A stretch of 64,000 bases of DNA from NCBI GenBank assembly GCA_903860915.1, contig CAIOSJ010000018.1:85813-149812 (forward strand). The letters run 5' to 3'. Within the stretch, counting starts at the first letter, position 1; each line of letters begins with the position of its first letter. Below, one piece after another: positions 20,018-31,899 of the stretch. Under the pieces are notes generated by a model. The model was not told the DNA's origin. It did not search any database and saw nothing but the letters and a program-made list of their open reading frames with translations. Source of the DNA: an uncultured Actinomycetes bacterium. Its GTDB lineage: Bacteria; Actinomycetota; Acidimicrobiia; Acidimicrobiales; RAAP-2. Position numbers and translations under genes: made by a program.

Positions 20018-21607
20018 TTCGCGCGGAATTCGCTTCACGAAAAAGGCGCACACGATACCCAGTGCCCCTACGCAGGCGCCTATGACAAAGGGTAGGTGGA
20101 AGGTGGCCAGGAGAGCCGGTCCGGGACTGGCGTGGGTCAGGCCGCGACGATGAACAAGGGACTGCTGAACGGTTTCGAGAACTTGGATGCCAGCCACTTC
20201 GCCCACCTGCATCGCCAGCATCTGCGCGGCCGACATGACACCGAATTCCGATGGGTTCACCTCGTAGGCCATGATGGCACTCGATGAGGGCATCGCCACG
20301 CCCATACCGAGCCCGCTCAACGCCAGAGCCAGCGCAATAAACCAGACGCTGGTCGATGGTTGCAAAAAGGCGAACAGACCGAGCGACAGGGTCAAAAAGC
20401 TCGCACCGGCCAGGGTGCTGGTGCGCTCGCCGATACGCATCGCCACGTAGCCCGCGATAGGTGAGCAGATGGCAAAGGTGATGGGACGCGCGATCGAGAT
20501 GCCTCCCACCTGCGCGATGGAGTAGTTGTAACCCTTTTCCATCAAAATCGGGAACATGAAGAATCCGCCAAAATAGGCAAAATTCCCGGCGGCACGAATA
20601 CCCATGGGCATCACAAAATTCCGTCGTCGGAAGTAATGCGCGGGGATGAGGGGGTTCACGGCGGTATTAATCCGGTAAATGAAAACGCCAATCATGATCA
20701 CAGTCGTGAGCCAGGCCGTGATGCAAATGGGGCTCGTCCAGCCCACCGTCGAGCCGAGGGACAGGCCCAGCATCAGGGCGGTAACAGAGAGCGAGAGCGA
20801 CCACGAACCAATCCAGTCCATGGTCTTGAAGTCTCGACGCGCCTTCTCCTTACGCTCGATTTCCTCGGCCGCCGTGCCGCGGCGACGGGGCAGAACCACA
20901 CTCACCACAACAAAGGCCAGCAGCAGCAGGAGCAACTGCGTCCAAAAGAGAGCTCGCCAGCCGTAGGCCTGGATAATGGGTGCGCCGAGTGACACGCCGA
21001 GGACTGGACCACCCGCCCCGACGAGTGACCACCAGCCCATGGCCTTCACCCGTTCTTGCGGTCGAAAGACCAGGTTGACCAGCGCCCCCGAGGCCGTTCC
21101 GGTAGCGGCTCCTTGAATTCCGTCCAGGGTTCGAGCAATCAGCAGCATGATCACGTTGGACGACAAGGCCGTGAGAACTGCCGACACCATGGCACCCGCT
21201 AACCCGAAGAGGTAGAGACGGCGGTGTCCAAAAATGTCACCGGCCTTGCCGAGAATTGGTGCAGCTAATCCGTAGGCCAGGAGGGGTCCCACCATGGTCC
21301 AGGTCAAAACTGTCGTCGTCGTGTGGAACTCCCCCGCCACCCTCGGGAGGGCCACAATGAAAACGGTAAAGGTGAAGTTCAGCGCGAGTAGACCCGCGAG
21401 CAAACTCCACAGCACCCACCAGGGGTAACGGCTCGAACCCTCAGCCCGTGATTGCACGCGCACCGAGAGCATCTGGAACCAGTTCAGTTCACTACTCGCC
21501 TCCGCGCCCAGGGCCCCAAAAGCGGCCGCTCCGGGATCGGAACGTGGGCTGAGGAGATTATCGGGATCGTCGCGCCAGTGACCCTGCGGGTCCTCGGTCT
21601 CGCTCAC
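19997..21607 (-). CDS. MFS transporter, DHA2 (EmrB/QacA) family
   Basis: 536 residues with about 14 membrane helices. Motif A-like GKAGDIFGHRRLYLFG and motif C-like LVGAGGPVLGVSLG are visible. Proton-driven export of drugs or metabolites is the usual role; substrate unknown. The N-terminal ~45 residues are polar and cytoplasmic. Coupled by a four-base overlap to the upstream SDR. Confidence 0.85.
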   Translation of the reverse strand: MSETEDPQGHWRDDPDNLLSPRSDPGAAAFGALGAEASSELNWFQMLSVRVQSRAEGSSRYPWWVLWSLLAGLLALNFTFTVFIVALPRVAGEFHTTTTVLTWTMVGPLLAYGLAAPILGKAGDIFGHRRLYLFGLAGAMVSAVLTALSSNVIMLLIARTLDGIQGAATGTASGALVNLVFRPQERVKAMGWWSLVGAGGPVLGVSLGAPIIQAYGWRALFWTQLLLLLLAFVVVSVVLPRRRGTAAEEIERKEKARRDFKTMDWIGSWSLSLSVTALMLGLSLGSTVGWTSPICITAWLTTVIMIGVFIYRINTAVNPLIPAHYFRRRNFVMPMGIRAAGNFAYFGGFFMFPILMEKGYNYSIAQVGGISIARPITFAICSPIAGYVAMRIGERTSTLAGASFLTLSLGLFAFLQPSTSVWFIALALALSGLGMGVAMPSSSAIMAYEVNPSEFGVMSAAQMLAMQVGEVAGIQVLETVQQSLVHRRGLTHASPGPALLATFHLPFVIGACVGALGIVCAFFVKRIPRELSRKRS

Positions 21608-22482
21608 GCGAGAAGTGTTGGCAGCTTCTCGGCTAGCTCAGCAACCGTCCAGCGGTCGTCCTGATCAATGGTTTCCTTCATGGTCCAGTTCTGGAAGCGA
21701 CTAACGCGACCACCCTGGACGAAGAAGACCTCACCATTAATGGTGCAGTCAGGAGTCGCGAGAGCGACAACCAGCGGAGAGATGTTGGCGGGGTCCCAGG
21801 CGTCAAAAACGGCGGCGTCGCCCGGCTTTTGAACGATGTCGGACAGACCCGGTGTTGACTCGGTCATGCGCGTACGAGCGGCCGGCGCAATCGCGTTGGC
21901 GCGTACGCCGTAGCGCTTGAGCTCTTCGGCGATGATGACGGTGAACGAAGCGATGCCCGACTTGGCGGCACCGTAGTTCGACTGACCGACGTTACCGAGC
22001 AAGCCCGACGTCGACGAGGTGTTGATGATGCAGGCGTTGACCGTCTTGCCAGCCTTGGCCTGCTCGCGCCAGTAGGCGGCGGCGTGGCGGGTGGGAACAA
22101 AGTGACCCTTGAGGTGCACGTTGATAACCGAGTCCCAGTCCTCTTCACTGAGGTTTACCAGCACGCGGTCACGGAGGATCCCCGCGTTGTTGACGAGAAC
22201 GTGCAGGTCACCGAACGCGTTGATAGCGGCGTCAATGAGATTCTTGCCACCTTCCCAGTCGGCAATGTTGTCGTGGTTGGCGATGGCCTCGCCACCCATA
22301 GCCACGATTTCTGCGACGACCTGCTCGGCCGGCGTACCTTCACCCGCGGAACCGTCGAGACTTCCTCCGAGGTCGTTGACAACCACCTTGGCGCCCTCAG
22401 CGGCAAATAGCAATGCGTGCTCACGGCCAATACCGCGACCAGCTCCAGTAATGATGACAACGCGACCGTTTAGCAGTCCCAT
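21604..22482 (-). CDS. Short-chain dehydrogenase/reductase
   Basis: 292-residue classical SDR: cofactor motif TGAGRGIGR near 12-20, NNAG 98-101, and Ser/Tyr170/Lys174 (NYGAAKSG). The longer insert around 40-55 and the C-terminal tail (about 250-292) resemble the dehydrogenase part of peroxisomal multifunctional enzyme 2 and actinobacterial 3-hydroxyacyl-CoA or steroid dehydrogenases. Exact substrate unknown. AAGGAG four bases before ATG. Confidence 0.85.
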   Translation of the reverse strand: MGLLNGRVVIITGAGRGIGREHALLFAAEGAKVVVNDLGGSLDGSAGEGTPAEQVVAEIVAMGGEAIANHDNIADWEGGKNLIDAAINAFGDLHVLVNNAGILRDRVLVNLSEEDWDSVINVHLKGHFVPTRHAAAYWREQAKAGKTVNACIINTSSTSGLLGNVGQSNYGAAKSGIASFTVIIAEELKRYGVRANAIAPAARTRMTESTPGLSDIVQKPGDAAVFDAWDPANISPLVVALATPDCTINGEVFFVQGGRVSRFQNWTMKETIDQDDRWTVAELAEKLPTLLA

Positions 22483-22546
22483 GGTGCTCCTTTAGAACGA
22501 AGTGTGTATCCATACTCTACTAAGTCAGCAGAATGCTCAAATACTT

Positions 22547-22834
22547 TTAGCGAAGCCAGAACATCGGTGGTCGGGCGTGGGCGTGGTAGTGGTCAGGAAT
22601 ATTACGCATGTGGTCGTCCATTTTCCACTTGCCTTCACCCAGAATCGGGTCAGCCACCTCAGCCAAACGAGCGTGCAGAAGTGCTTTTATTTCGTCCGAA
22701 GGGCTCGGCGAATGGCTTTTCCATACCACCATGGGCACCTGACAAATCTCGCAGTCCGCAATCCAGCACAGCTCATCTTCGTAGTGCCATGGCGTTATGG
22801 GCGCGGCCTCGCAGAGATCACAAAAAACGCTCAT
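22547..22834 (-). CDS. Small conserved protein with two CxxC motifs
   Basis: 95 residues starting MSVFCDLCEAAPITPWHYED. Cysteine pairs CDLC (near 5-8) and CEIC (near 31-34) with conserved Trp and acidic residues between them suggest a metal site, probably zinc; PMVVWKSHSPSP follows. I recall similar proteins of unknown function in actinobacteria. The ATG overlaps the stop of the PASTA protein by four bases (ATGA), so the pair are translated together. A longer reading of this frame up to 23140 is not credible because it lies inside the PASTA coding sequence. Confidence 0.72.
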   Translation of the reverse strand: MSVFCDLCEAAPITPWHYEDELCWIADCEICQVPMVVWKSHSPSPSDEIKALLHARLAEVADPILGEGKWKMDDHMRNIPDHYHAHARPPMFWLR

Positions 22835-24582
22835 CGCACCTTCACTCGAACCGTACTGTGCCACGGCACCATCGACCCCGCCGGAGGCGTCGTCGTCACG
22901 GCAGTCGACCAGGTGCCCGAAGTCGACCCCGGACCGGTCGTTGCAAAATAGAGTTCGGCGTCGTGCATTGCCGAGAGAACCTGGGCCCGAGTGAGTCCCG
23001 CGAGGGTCGGTACCGCACGGGGACCGTGTCCGCCCGGCACGGTCGTCGTGGTCGTCACCCCCGGCTGAGGACCCTGTGAGAGGGCCAGGGTCACCGTGGC
23101 GTTCACCGCGACGCTGCTCGGATTGATCGCGCCATTCCACGACAGGGCCGCCACTTGACCCGCGGGAATTGACGAGCTGTAGATTGAGCTGCTGGTCGGG
23201 CAGTTCGCAGTTATGCCCAGGGCGGCGAGCTTCTGGGTCGCCGTGGCGCAGTCCATGCCGACGAGACCAGAGGGTAGGGACACCGATTGTGGTCCATCGG
23301 ATACCACGACCGCGATGGTCGATCCTTCTTTTTCCACGGTCCCAGCACTGGGCGTCTGTTGAATAATTGCATTCGCCGCGACCGAATCCGATTGGGCGTG
23401 TTGCGAAATTGACAGTGTGAAATTGTCATTCTTCAGCAGAGTGGCGGCCTGTGCGGAGGTGAGGTTAACCAGTGACGGCACGGGGTGCGTGGGCGTAAAA
23501 AAGCCCAGACCCCAGGCGGCGGCAATGATGATGATACTGAGGCCACCAGCGACGGTAATGACTCGACTGGGGCGAAATGATCGACTCCTTCGTCGACGTT
23601 GCGGCGCTAGTCGTTCCTCGCTAGCCCAGCCGTCGAGAGGTCGAACGACGGGTGTGGGTGTGGCGCCATCACTCCCGTCACGCAGTGGAGCAGGAGCGGC
23701 CGTTCCGCTGACCACCTCGTCCGCCGTCGGAGCCCGGAAGTCAGAAGTGGGTAGACGAAGGGCTGCGGGGCGGGGTAACGAACTCGCGACGGCCTCCATT
23801 CGACCGTGAAAACGAGTGGCGTTGGGCCGAGCGGCCGGATCGTAGGCCGCACCGAGCGCGAGAATAATATCCAGCGCTCCGAGACTCTTGCTCTGCGGGA
23901 GCGGGGATCCGATTCGGTTCTGACGTATTTCTTCCGCCGTCGCACCGTTGTGAGCAATCTCACCGGTGAGGCACTCGTACAAGGTCAGCGAGAGGGAATA
24001 GACGTCGCTCGCTTCTGTCGCTTCCGCGCCCACGACCTGTTCGGGGCTGGTGTAGCGCAACTCATCCAAGGATGCCGTACGCGTCACGCCGCCAAAACCT
24101 AGGTCGCTCACGCGGACACGACCATCGAGGTCAAAGAGGATTTTTGAAGGGCGAATAGCTCCGTGCACGAAGCCCCGCTCGTGGGCGTACGCCAGACCGT
24201 CCGCTGCTTCGAGTCCGATGCGGGCGGTGAGCGACTCGCTCAGGGTGCCCCGGGAGCTTGATTCGTTCAGAATGCTGCGCAGGGAGCCACCCCCGAGATA
24301 CTCGGTAACCACGTAGGTCAATCCATTGTCGTGCCCCGAGTCAAAAACGCGGGTGAGGTGCGGATGATGAAGTGCGGCGACCGCGATGGTTTCTTCGCGA
24401 AAGCGGCGCGAGACGTAGGGGTCGTCAGCCAACTGGGGCAGCAGAATTTTTACCGCCACCGTGCGCATAAGGGAGGTGTCCTCAGCCTCAAAGGTCACGG
24501 TAGACGAGCCAGTACCGACGAGTCGACGTAACTGATATCGACCCGATATCACGTGGCCGGGGGGAAGGGAAGTGAGACTCAT
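22831..24582 (-). CDS. PASTA-domain Ser/Thr kinase-like protein, probable pseudokinase
   Basis: 583 residues in the PknB layout: cytoplasmic kinase fold (about 13-270), a juxtamembrane linker, a membrane helix at about 341-362 after a basic run, and three external PASTA repeats (about 369-435, 436-510, 520-583). Gly-rich loop GTGSSTV (23-29), Lys45 (VAVK) and the alpha-C glutamate (REE, 62-64) are present. The catalytic loop, however, reads HGAIRPSKIL (140-149) where active kinases have HRDxKPxNIL: the catalytic aspartate is Ala142 and the metal-binding asparagine is Lys147. The next motif is DLG (160-162). PASTA repeats bind peptidoglycan fragments in relatives, so a sensor or scaffold role is likely. 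Downstream of ligA by 76 bases and coupled to the CxxC protein. Confidence 0.85.
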   Translation of the reverse strand: MSLTSLPPGHVISGRYQLRRLVGTGSSTVTFEAEDTSLMRTVAVKILLPQLADDPYVSRRFREETIAVAALHHPHLTRVFDSGHDNGLTYVVTEYLGGGSLRSILNESSSRGTLSESLTARIGLEAADGLAYAHERGFVHGAIRPSKILFDLDGRVRVSDLGFGGVTRTASLDELRYTSPEQVVGAEATEASDVYSLSLTLYECLTGEIAHNGATAEEIRQNRIGSPLPQSKSLGALDIILALGAAYDPAARPNATRFHGRMEAVASSLPRPAALRLPTSDFRAPTADEVVSGTAAPAPLRDGSDGATPTPVVRPLDGWASEERLAPQRRRRSRSFRPSRVITVAGGLSIIIIAAAWGLGFFTPTHPVPSLVNLTSAQAATLLKNDNFTLSISQHAQSDSVAANAIIQQTPSAGTVEKEGSTIAVVVSDGPQSVSLPSGLVGMDCATATQKLAALGITANCPTSSSIYSSSIPAGQVAALSWNGAINPSSVAVNATVTLALSQGPQPGVTTTTTVPGGHGPRAVPTLAGLTRAQVLSAMHDAELYFATTGPGSTSGTWSTAVTTTPPAGSMVPWHSTVRVKVR

Positions 24583-24658
24583 GCCGCTGAAAGCCTACCT
24601 AACGAGCCTTACCGTCACCGAAATCACACCGAAACGTCACTTCAATCACACCGAGCTG

Positions 24659-27750
<3,092 letters not shown>

Positions 27751-27781
27751 CCGCCTAGTCTGCCATTCACCCGTAACTCGT

Positions 27782-28948
27782 CTACGCCGGCGGACGTAGG
27801 TGATGCACGGTCTTAGCGAAAATGCGAATGAGCTCGTCAACGTCCGATTTGCTCGTCTCGGCCCCCATGGTGAATCGAAGTGCGCCTCGAGCGAGCTCCG
27901 GCGCTATACCCATGGCCTGCAGGACGTGACTCGAGGCCGTGGCTCCGCTCGAGCACGCGGCTGCGGCTGACGCCCTCACCCCCTCTTGATCAAGCAAGAA
28001 GAGCAGTTCGTCACTAGCCACACCTTCGACGGTGACGTGGACGTGGCCGGGGAGGCGGCGAGCCCCGCGCGCCGTCACGGCGACTCCCTTAATCAGGCTG
28101 AAAGCCGACACCAGCTGAGTCTGGAATTCCTCGCAGCGATCCGCCATGGTGATGCGGTCGCGCTCGCTCGCGGCGCAGGCGGCAGCGAGACCGACGGCGG
28201 CGGCAACATCAATGGTGCCACCCCTAAAACCTCGCTCTTGGGCCCCGCCCGGCATCACTGCGTCCATGGGCACGGGATTACGCATGACCAGGGCACCGGA
28301 ATTAACCGGACCTCCCAGTTTGTGGGCACAAATTGAAATCAGATCAAAGGTGGCGGTGACCGTTGGCAGGTGCTGCCACGCGGCGGCGGCGATGGCGTCC
28401 GTGTGCGTCGGCGTGCCCCCGGGCACCATGGAGTTGCAAATACCGCTGATAGCCCCCATGGGTTGATCGACACCGGTCTCGTTATTCGCCGTCATCACAC
28501 TGACCAGTGCGCAGTCCTCGTTGAGCATCCCCTGCAATTGATCGAGGTCAACGACGCCGTCACTGTCGACTTTTAAGATGGAGAGCGTCACGTCATCAAA
28601 GGTTGACGCCAAGAGTTCAGCAGACGCCAGCACGGCGTGATGTTCGACGGCACTCACAATCAGCTCAGTGTGCTCGTGCTCGTGCCGGTGACGTTGCACG
28701 ACACCGGCGAGCGCGAGGTGACATGACTCCGTACCGCTCCCAGTGAAAATCACCCCGGTGGGGTCAACGCCAACGAATTCAGCGACGACTTCACGAGCTT
28801 CCTCGATGGCCCGGCGGGCCCGACGGGCGTCGGCGTGCGACCCGGCGGGGTTACCGACGACGCCGCTCATCCACGGCTCCATCGCAGCCAGTACTTCCGG
28901 ACGTCGAGGGGCGGACGCCGCGTGGTCGAAGTAGAGATTCTCACTCAT
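27782..28948 (-). CDS. Cysteine desulfurase (NifS/IscS-like)
   Basis: 388-residue PLP enzyme taking sulphur from cysteine. His103/104 (VEHHAV), Lys210 (ICAHKLGGP) and the persulphide cysteine Cys332 (AAACSSGATASS) are visible; the short loop with Ser-Gly-Ala after the Cys is typical of group I NifS/IscS enzymes. Next to mnmA, its main partner is likely tRNA thiolation, though FeS assembly cannot be excluded. Its start overlaps the aldehyde dehydrogenase stop by four bases, an unusual coupling. Confidence 0.92.
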   Translation of the reverse strand: MSENLYFDHAASAPRRPEVLAAMEPWMSGVVGNPAGSHADARRARRAIEEAREVVAEFVGVDPTGVIFTGSGTESCHLALAGVVQRHRHEHEHTELIVSAVEHHAVLASAELLASTFDDVTLSILKVDSDGVVDLDQLQGMLNEDCALVSVMTANNETGVDQPMGAISGICNSMVPGGTPTHTDAIAAAAWQHLPTVTATFDLISICAHKLGGPVNSGALVMRNPVPMDAVMPGGAQERGFRGGTIDVAAAVGLAAACAASERDRITMADRCEEFQTQLVSAFSLIKGVAVTARGARRLPGHVHVTVEGVASDELLFLLDQEGVRASAAAACSSGATASSHVLQAMGIAPELARGALRFTMGAETSKSDVDELIRIFAKTVHHLRPPA

Positions 28949-30309
28949 GCGATGAAGAAAGTCTTGGCGTTAGTAAATTCGTGGATGCCCTGGGCCGCCA
29001 GCTCTCGTCCGTAGCCCGAGTTCTTGACCCCGCCAAAGGGCAACTCGGGAGTGGACGCAACGACGGCATTGGCAAAGACCATTCCGGCCTCGAGTGCGCC
29101 GACGGCGTAGTCAACCTCGGCCGAATCCGTCGCCCAAATTGATGCCCCTAAACCCCAAGGGGTGTCGTTGGCGAGCACGACCGCCTCGGCCAAGTCCTCG
29201 ACGACGTGGATCACGGCCACGGGTCCGAAGAGCTCTTCGGAGCCCGCGCGCGAGTCCGCGGGTACGTCAACCAGCACCGTGGGGGGGTAGAAAAAACCGG
29301 GTCCGTCCAATGGCGCACCGCCACACAACGCGCGTGCGCCCTTCGCGAGGGCGTCAGAAACCTGCGCGTGCAGGAGGTCGCGCTGCGCTGCGGAAACTAG
29401 GGGTCCCACCACCGTGGCCGGGCTCAGGGGATCACCCACGACGACCGCACTCATGGCGGCGGTGAATTTCTCTAAAAACTCATCGGCCCGTTCGCGTACG
29501 ACAATGAAGCGCTTCGAGGCGATACAACTCTGTCCATTATTTTGAACTCGTGCCGTCACCGCCAAGGGCACCGTGTGCTCCATATCGGCCGATCCCGCCA
29601 CAATAAAAGCGTCCGAGCCGCCAAGTTCCATCACACTCTTTTTCAAGGCCCGGCCAGCTAGGGCCGCCACCGACCGACCCGCTCGCTCCGAGCCAGTCAA
29701 GGTCACCGCCGCTACCCGAGAATCAGCTATGACCGACTCCACGTCTTTAATCTCGAGAAAGAGATTGCTGAAAACGCCTCGTGGAAATCCGGATCGACGA
29801 AACAGTCCCTCAAGATACAGCGCCACACCCGGCACATTTTCCGCGTGCTTCAACAGACCCACATTGCCCGCCATCAAGGTGGGTGCAGCAAAACGTACGG
29901 CCTGCCACAGCGGGAAATTCCACGGCATGATGGCGAGAACCCCGCCCAAAGGTTCGTAGCGGATGCCGCTATCACTAGCCGTGGTGCTGACGTTCTCCGT
30001 GGCTAAGAAACGAGCCGCGTGTTCTGCGTAGTAGCGCATCGTCATGGCGCATTTGCCCACCTCCCCCTTCGCCGCCGCGAAGGTCTTACCCATCTCGCTG
30101 GTCATGAGTTCGGCGACCACTGGCACTTCTGATTCCAAAATCTCGGCCGCGCGGGTCATCAGAAGTGCTCGATCCGCCACACTGGTCCTGCGCCACTCGG
30201 CGAAAGCCGTTGCGCTGTGGGCGAGAATCTCTTCTATTTCGGCCTGTGAATGAGCACTGTACGTTGCCACCATAGCCCCGGTCGTGGGATTTATAGAAGT
30301 AAAGGACAT
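28945..30309 (-). CDS. Aldehyde dehydrogenase, succinate-semialdehyde type
   Basis: 454 residues of the short GabD/Sad type. Asn131 (PWNFP), Glu228 (MELGGSDAF) and the nucleophile Cys262 (NNGQSCIASKR) can be seen. This subgroup oxidises succinate semialdehyde with NAD or NADP. It could serve the amine catabolic locus near 43-48 kb, which lacks its own succinate-semialdehyde enzyme, but that link is inferred. GGGAGC stands right before the ATG. Confidence 0.88.
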   Translation of the reverse strand: MSFTSINPTTGAMVATYSAHSQAEIEEILAHSATAFAEWRRTSVADRALLMTRAAEILESEVPVVAELMTSEMGKTFAAAKGEVGKCAMTMRYYAEHAARFLATENVSTTASDSGIRYEPLGGVLAIMPWNFPLWQAVRFAAPTLMAGNVGLLKHAENVPGVALYLEGLFRRSGFPRGVFSNLFLEIKDVESVIADSRVAAVTLTGSERAGRSVAALAGRALKKSVMELGGSDAFIVAGSADMEHTVPLAVTARVQNNGQSCIASKRFIVVRERADEFLEKFTAAMSAVVVGDPLSPATVVGPLVSAAQRDLLHAQVSDALAKGARALCGGAPLDGPGFFYPPTVLVDVPADSRAGSEELFGPVAVIHVVEDLAEAVVLANDTPWGLGASIWATDSAEVDYAVGALEAGMVFANAVVASTPELPFGGVKNSGYGRELAAQGIHEFTNAKTFFIA

Positions 30310-30329
30310 GCTCCCATTCTGGCAGTTCT

Positions 30330-31562
30330 CTAGGGTCGTGTGTCGGTACCGGCTAATTCATTGAAGTACTGGGGTCGCCCAATGAAAATACCCAGCGCTA
30401 GGGCTAGCCCGACCAGGGCGCCGAGGGCCGTCACCGCGCGTAAGCCCAGCGCGTGCACCAAGAGGGCCTGCACCAGAGAACCCAGGGGGTAAAAAATGGA
30501 GAGCGACATGGTGTACAGCGAGAGAATTCGTGACCGTTCCGCGGCCGGGGCGTTCAGTTGAACGCTGGCGTTGAGCCCGGTCAGAGTTCCGATGTAGAAG
30601 TAGCCGACCAGAACTAATCCGGGAACCGACCACCACAACGAGGGCGCCAGTGCGTACGCAATCAGGGAGAGCATTAATCCCAGAAGTGACGCACGGAGTA
30701 CGCCGAGTCGCGACCGGCGTCGCGCGAGAGCGGGCAACGTGATAGCGCCGAGCACTGCACCCACTCCTTGGGCCGTTACCAGCCAGGGTGTACCCGCTCG
30801 GCCAGCGTGCAACACCTGAATCGCCATCGCCGGTATGAGGGCAATGAAGGGACTGAGAAAAAACGCCACGAGGCCGATGCCGATGATGGCGTGACGACAC
30901 GCGCGCTGAGACCACGCCGCTCGAGCACCGTGGCGAATTTCTGCCATGAGGTGAAGGGGGTCCACTCGCGGCTCGCGGTCCGGAGTACGCACGAAAGCAA
31001 ACAGCACAACCACACAAACAAACGAGGCGGCGTTGGCGGCAAAGCACCAGCCCGGCGAGGTCGCCGCCAAGACCACCCCCGCCAAGAGGGGACCAATAAT
31101 CCGTCCGAGATTGAACTGGGCCGACGAGAGTGAAACGGCGGCGAGTACTTCGTCTCGATCCACCAGGTCCGGGAGCAGACTCTGCCACGCGGCCCACGAA
31201 GCCGATGAGGCCAAACCCTCCACGACGGCCAGGAGAACGGCGAAAATCGGGTGAAGATGACCCGAGATTTCTAAGACCGCGAGGGTGCCGGCACCCACGG
31301 CCATGATGATGTTATTGCCCTGAATCCAACGCTGCCGATTCTTTCGGTCGGACATGGCTCCACCAATCGGCGCGCCAATCAAACTCGGCATCCAGGCCGC
31401 CATCATCAGCAGACCCAACCACACCGGATTATGGGTTGTCTCGGTGAGATACACGCCCATGGCGACGGACTGCATCCACGTACCCGTCGAGGACAGTAAC
31501 GAGGAAATGAGTGACAGGCTGAAACTCCGGTGGCGCAGGGGGGCAAAGGAGATTGACGCCAT
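30330..31562 (-). CDS. MFS transporter, DHA3/EntS-like
   Basis: About 410 residues, 12 membrane helices (MASISFAPLRHRSFSLSL start; ATG at 31562 chosen over a TTG three codons earlier). GAMSDRKNRQRW is a motif A between helices 2 and 3. The EntS-like group exports siderophores or macrolides. First gene of the long minus-strand series, 20 bases before the aldehyde dehydrogenase. The 146 bases upstream contain no other gene. Confidence 0.83.
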   Translation of the reverse strand: MASISFAPLRHRSFSLSLISSLLSSTGTWMQSVAMGVYLTETTHNPVWLGLLMMAAWMPSLIGAPIGGAMSDRKNRQRWIQGNNIIMAVGAGTLAVLEISGHLHPIFAVLLAVVEGLASSASWAAWQSLLPDLVDRDEVLAAVSLSSAQFNLGRIIGPLLAGVVLAATSPGWCFAANAASFVCVVVLFAFVRTPDREPRVDPLHLMAEIRHGARAAWSQRACRHAIIGIGLVAFFLSPFIALIPAMAIQVLHAGRAGTPWLVTAQGVGAVLGAITLPALARRRSRLGVLRASLLGLMLSLIAYALAPSLWWSVPGLVLVGYFYIGTLTGLNASVQLNAPAAERSRILSLYTMSLSIFYPLGSLVQALLVHALGLRAVTALGALVGLALALGIFIGRPQYFNELAGTDTRP

Positions 31563-31700
31563 AAATATCAACGCTAACCCTCAGCTGCCGCTCGACGAAC
31601 CTAATAAAAACTGCGTCGGTCCAGGGTTCACTCGAGCAAAAACTACTCGTCGTGGACTGATCCGCTCTCTATGGCGAAGCCGGCAACGATGCCCCACAAC

Positions 31701-31720
31701 GAGACCCCCGCGAGGGTCTC
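31701..31720 (-). terminator. Weak hairpin after 38-residue ORF
   Basis: GAGACCC-TCGCGG-GGGTCTC on the minus strand, starting at the stop codon of the small membrane ORF. There is no T-tract, so termination is only probable. Confidence 0.5.
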
Positions 31721-31835
31721 AGTCTTTCTTGCTGCGAGGGCGGAGGGCAAACCACCACACCGAAGCGATAGTGGCCAGAAAGCCTGCCAGCCCAATTGCC
31801 GATTTCACCTTTTTGCCTGATGTGTTTTTCGCCAT
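31719..31835 (-). CDS. Tiny single-span membrane protein
   Basis: 38 residues: a basic N terminus (MAKNTSGKKVK), a hydrophobic helix (SAIGLAGFLATIASVWWFAL) and a basic end (RPRSKKD). Function unknown. Support is from an exact leaderless-type promoter (TACGAT, six bases, ATG), a hairpin right after the stop, another hairpin just upstream insulating it from yceI, and the clean charge pattern. It sits alone between the MFS gene and yceI. Confidence 0.6.
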   Translation of the reverse strand: MAKNTSGKKVKSAIGLAGFLATIASVWWFALRPRSKKD

Positions 31836-31847
31836 ACCAGCATCGTA
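31833..31847 (-). promoter_or_regulatory. Leaderless -10 element of tiny membrane gene
   Basis: TACGAT, six bases, ATG at 31835 on the minus strand. Confidence 0.55.
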
Positions 31848-31848
31848 C

Positions 31849-31886
31849 AGACCTGAGGGCTGGGGGATGCCCCGGCCCTCAGGTCT
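31849..31886 (-). terminator. Long hairpin after yceI
   Basis: A 12-pair stem (AGACCTGAGGGC with GCCCTCAGGTCT) whose loop holds a second small GGGG/CCCC stem. It begins 14 bases after the yceI stop and lacks a T-tract; probably ends the yceI transcript. Confidence 0.6.
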
Positions 31887-31899
31887 CCCACGGATTTTC

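Noticed and set aside
22835..23140. Extended N terminus for the CxxC protein
   Set aside because: The extension is low-complexity sequence inside the PASTA coding region; the ATG at 22834 with four-base stop overlap is the natural start.
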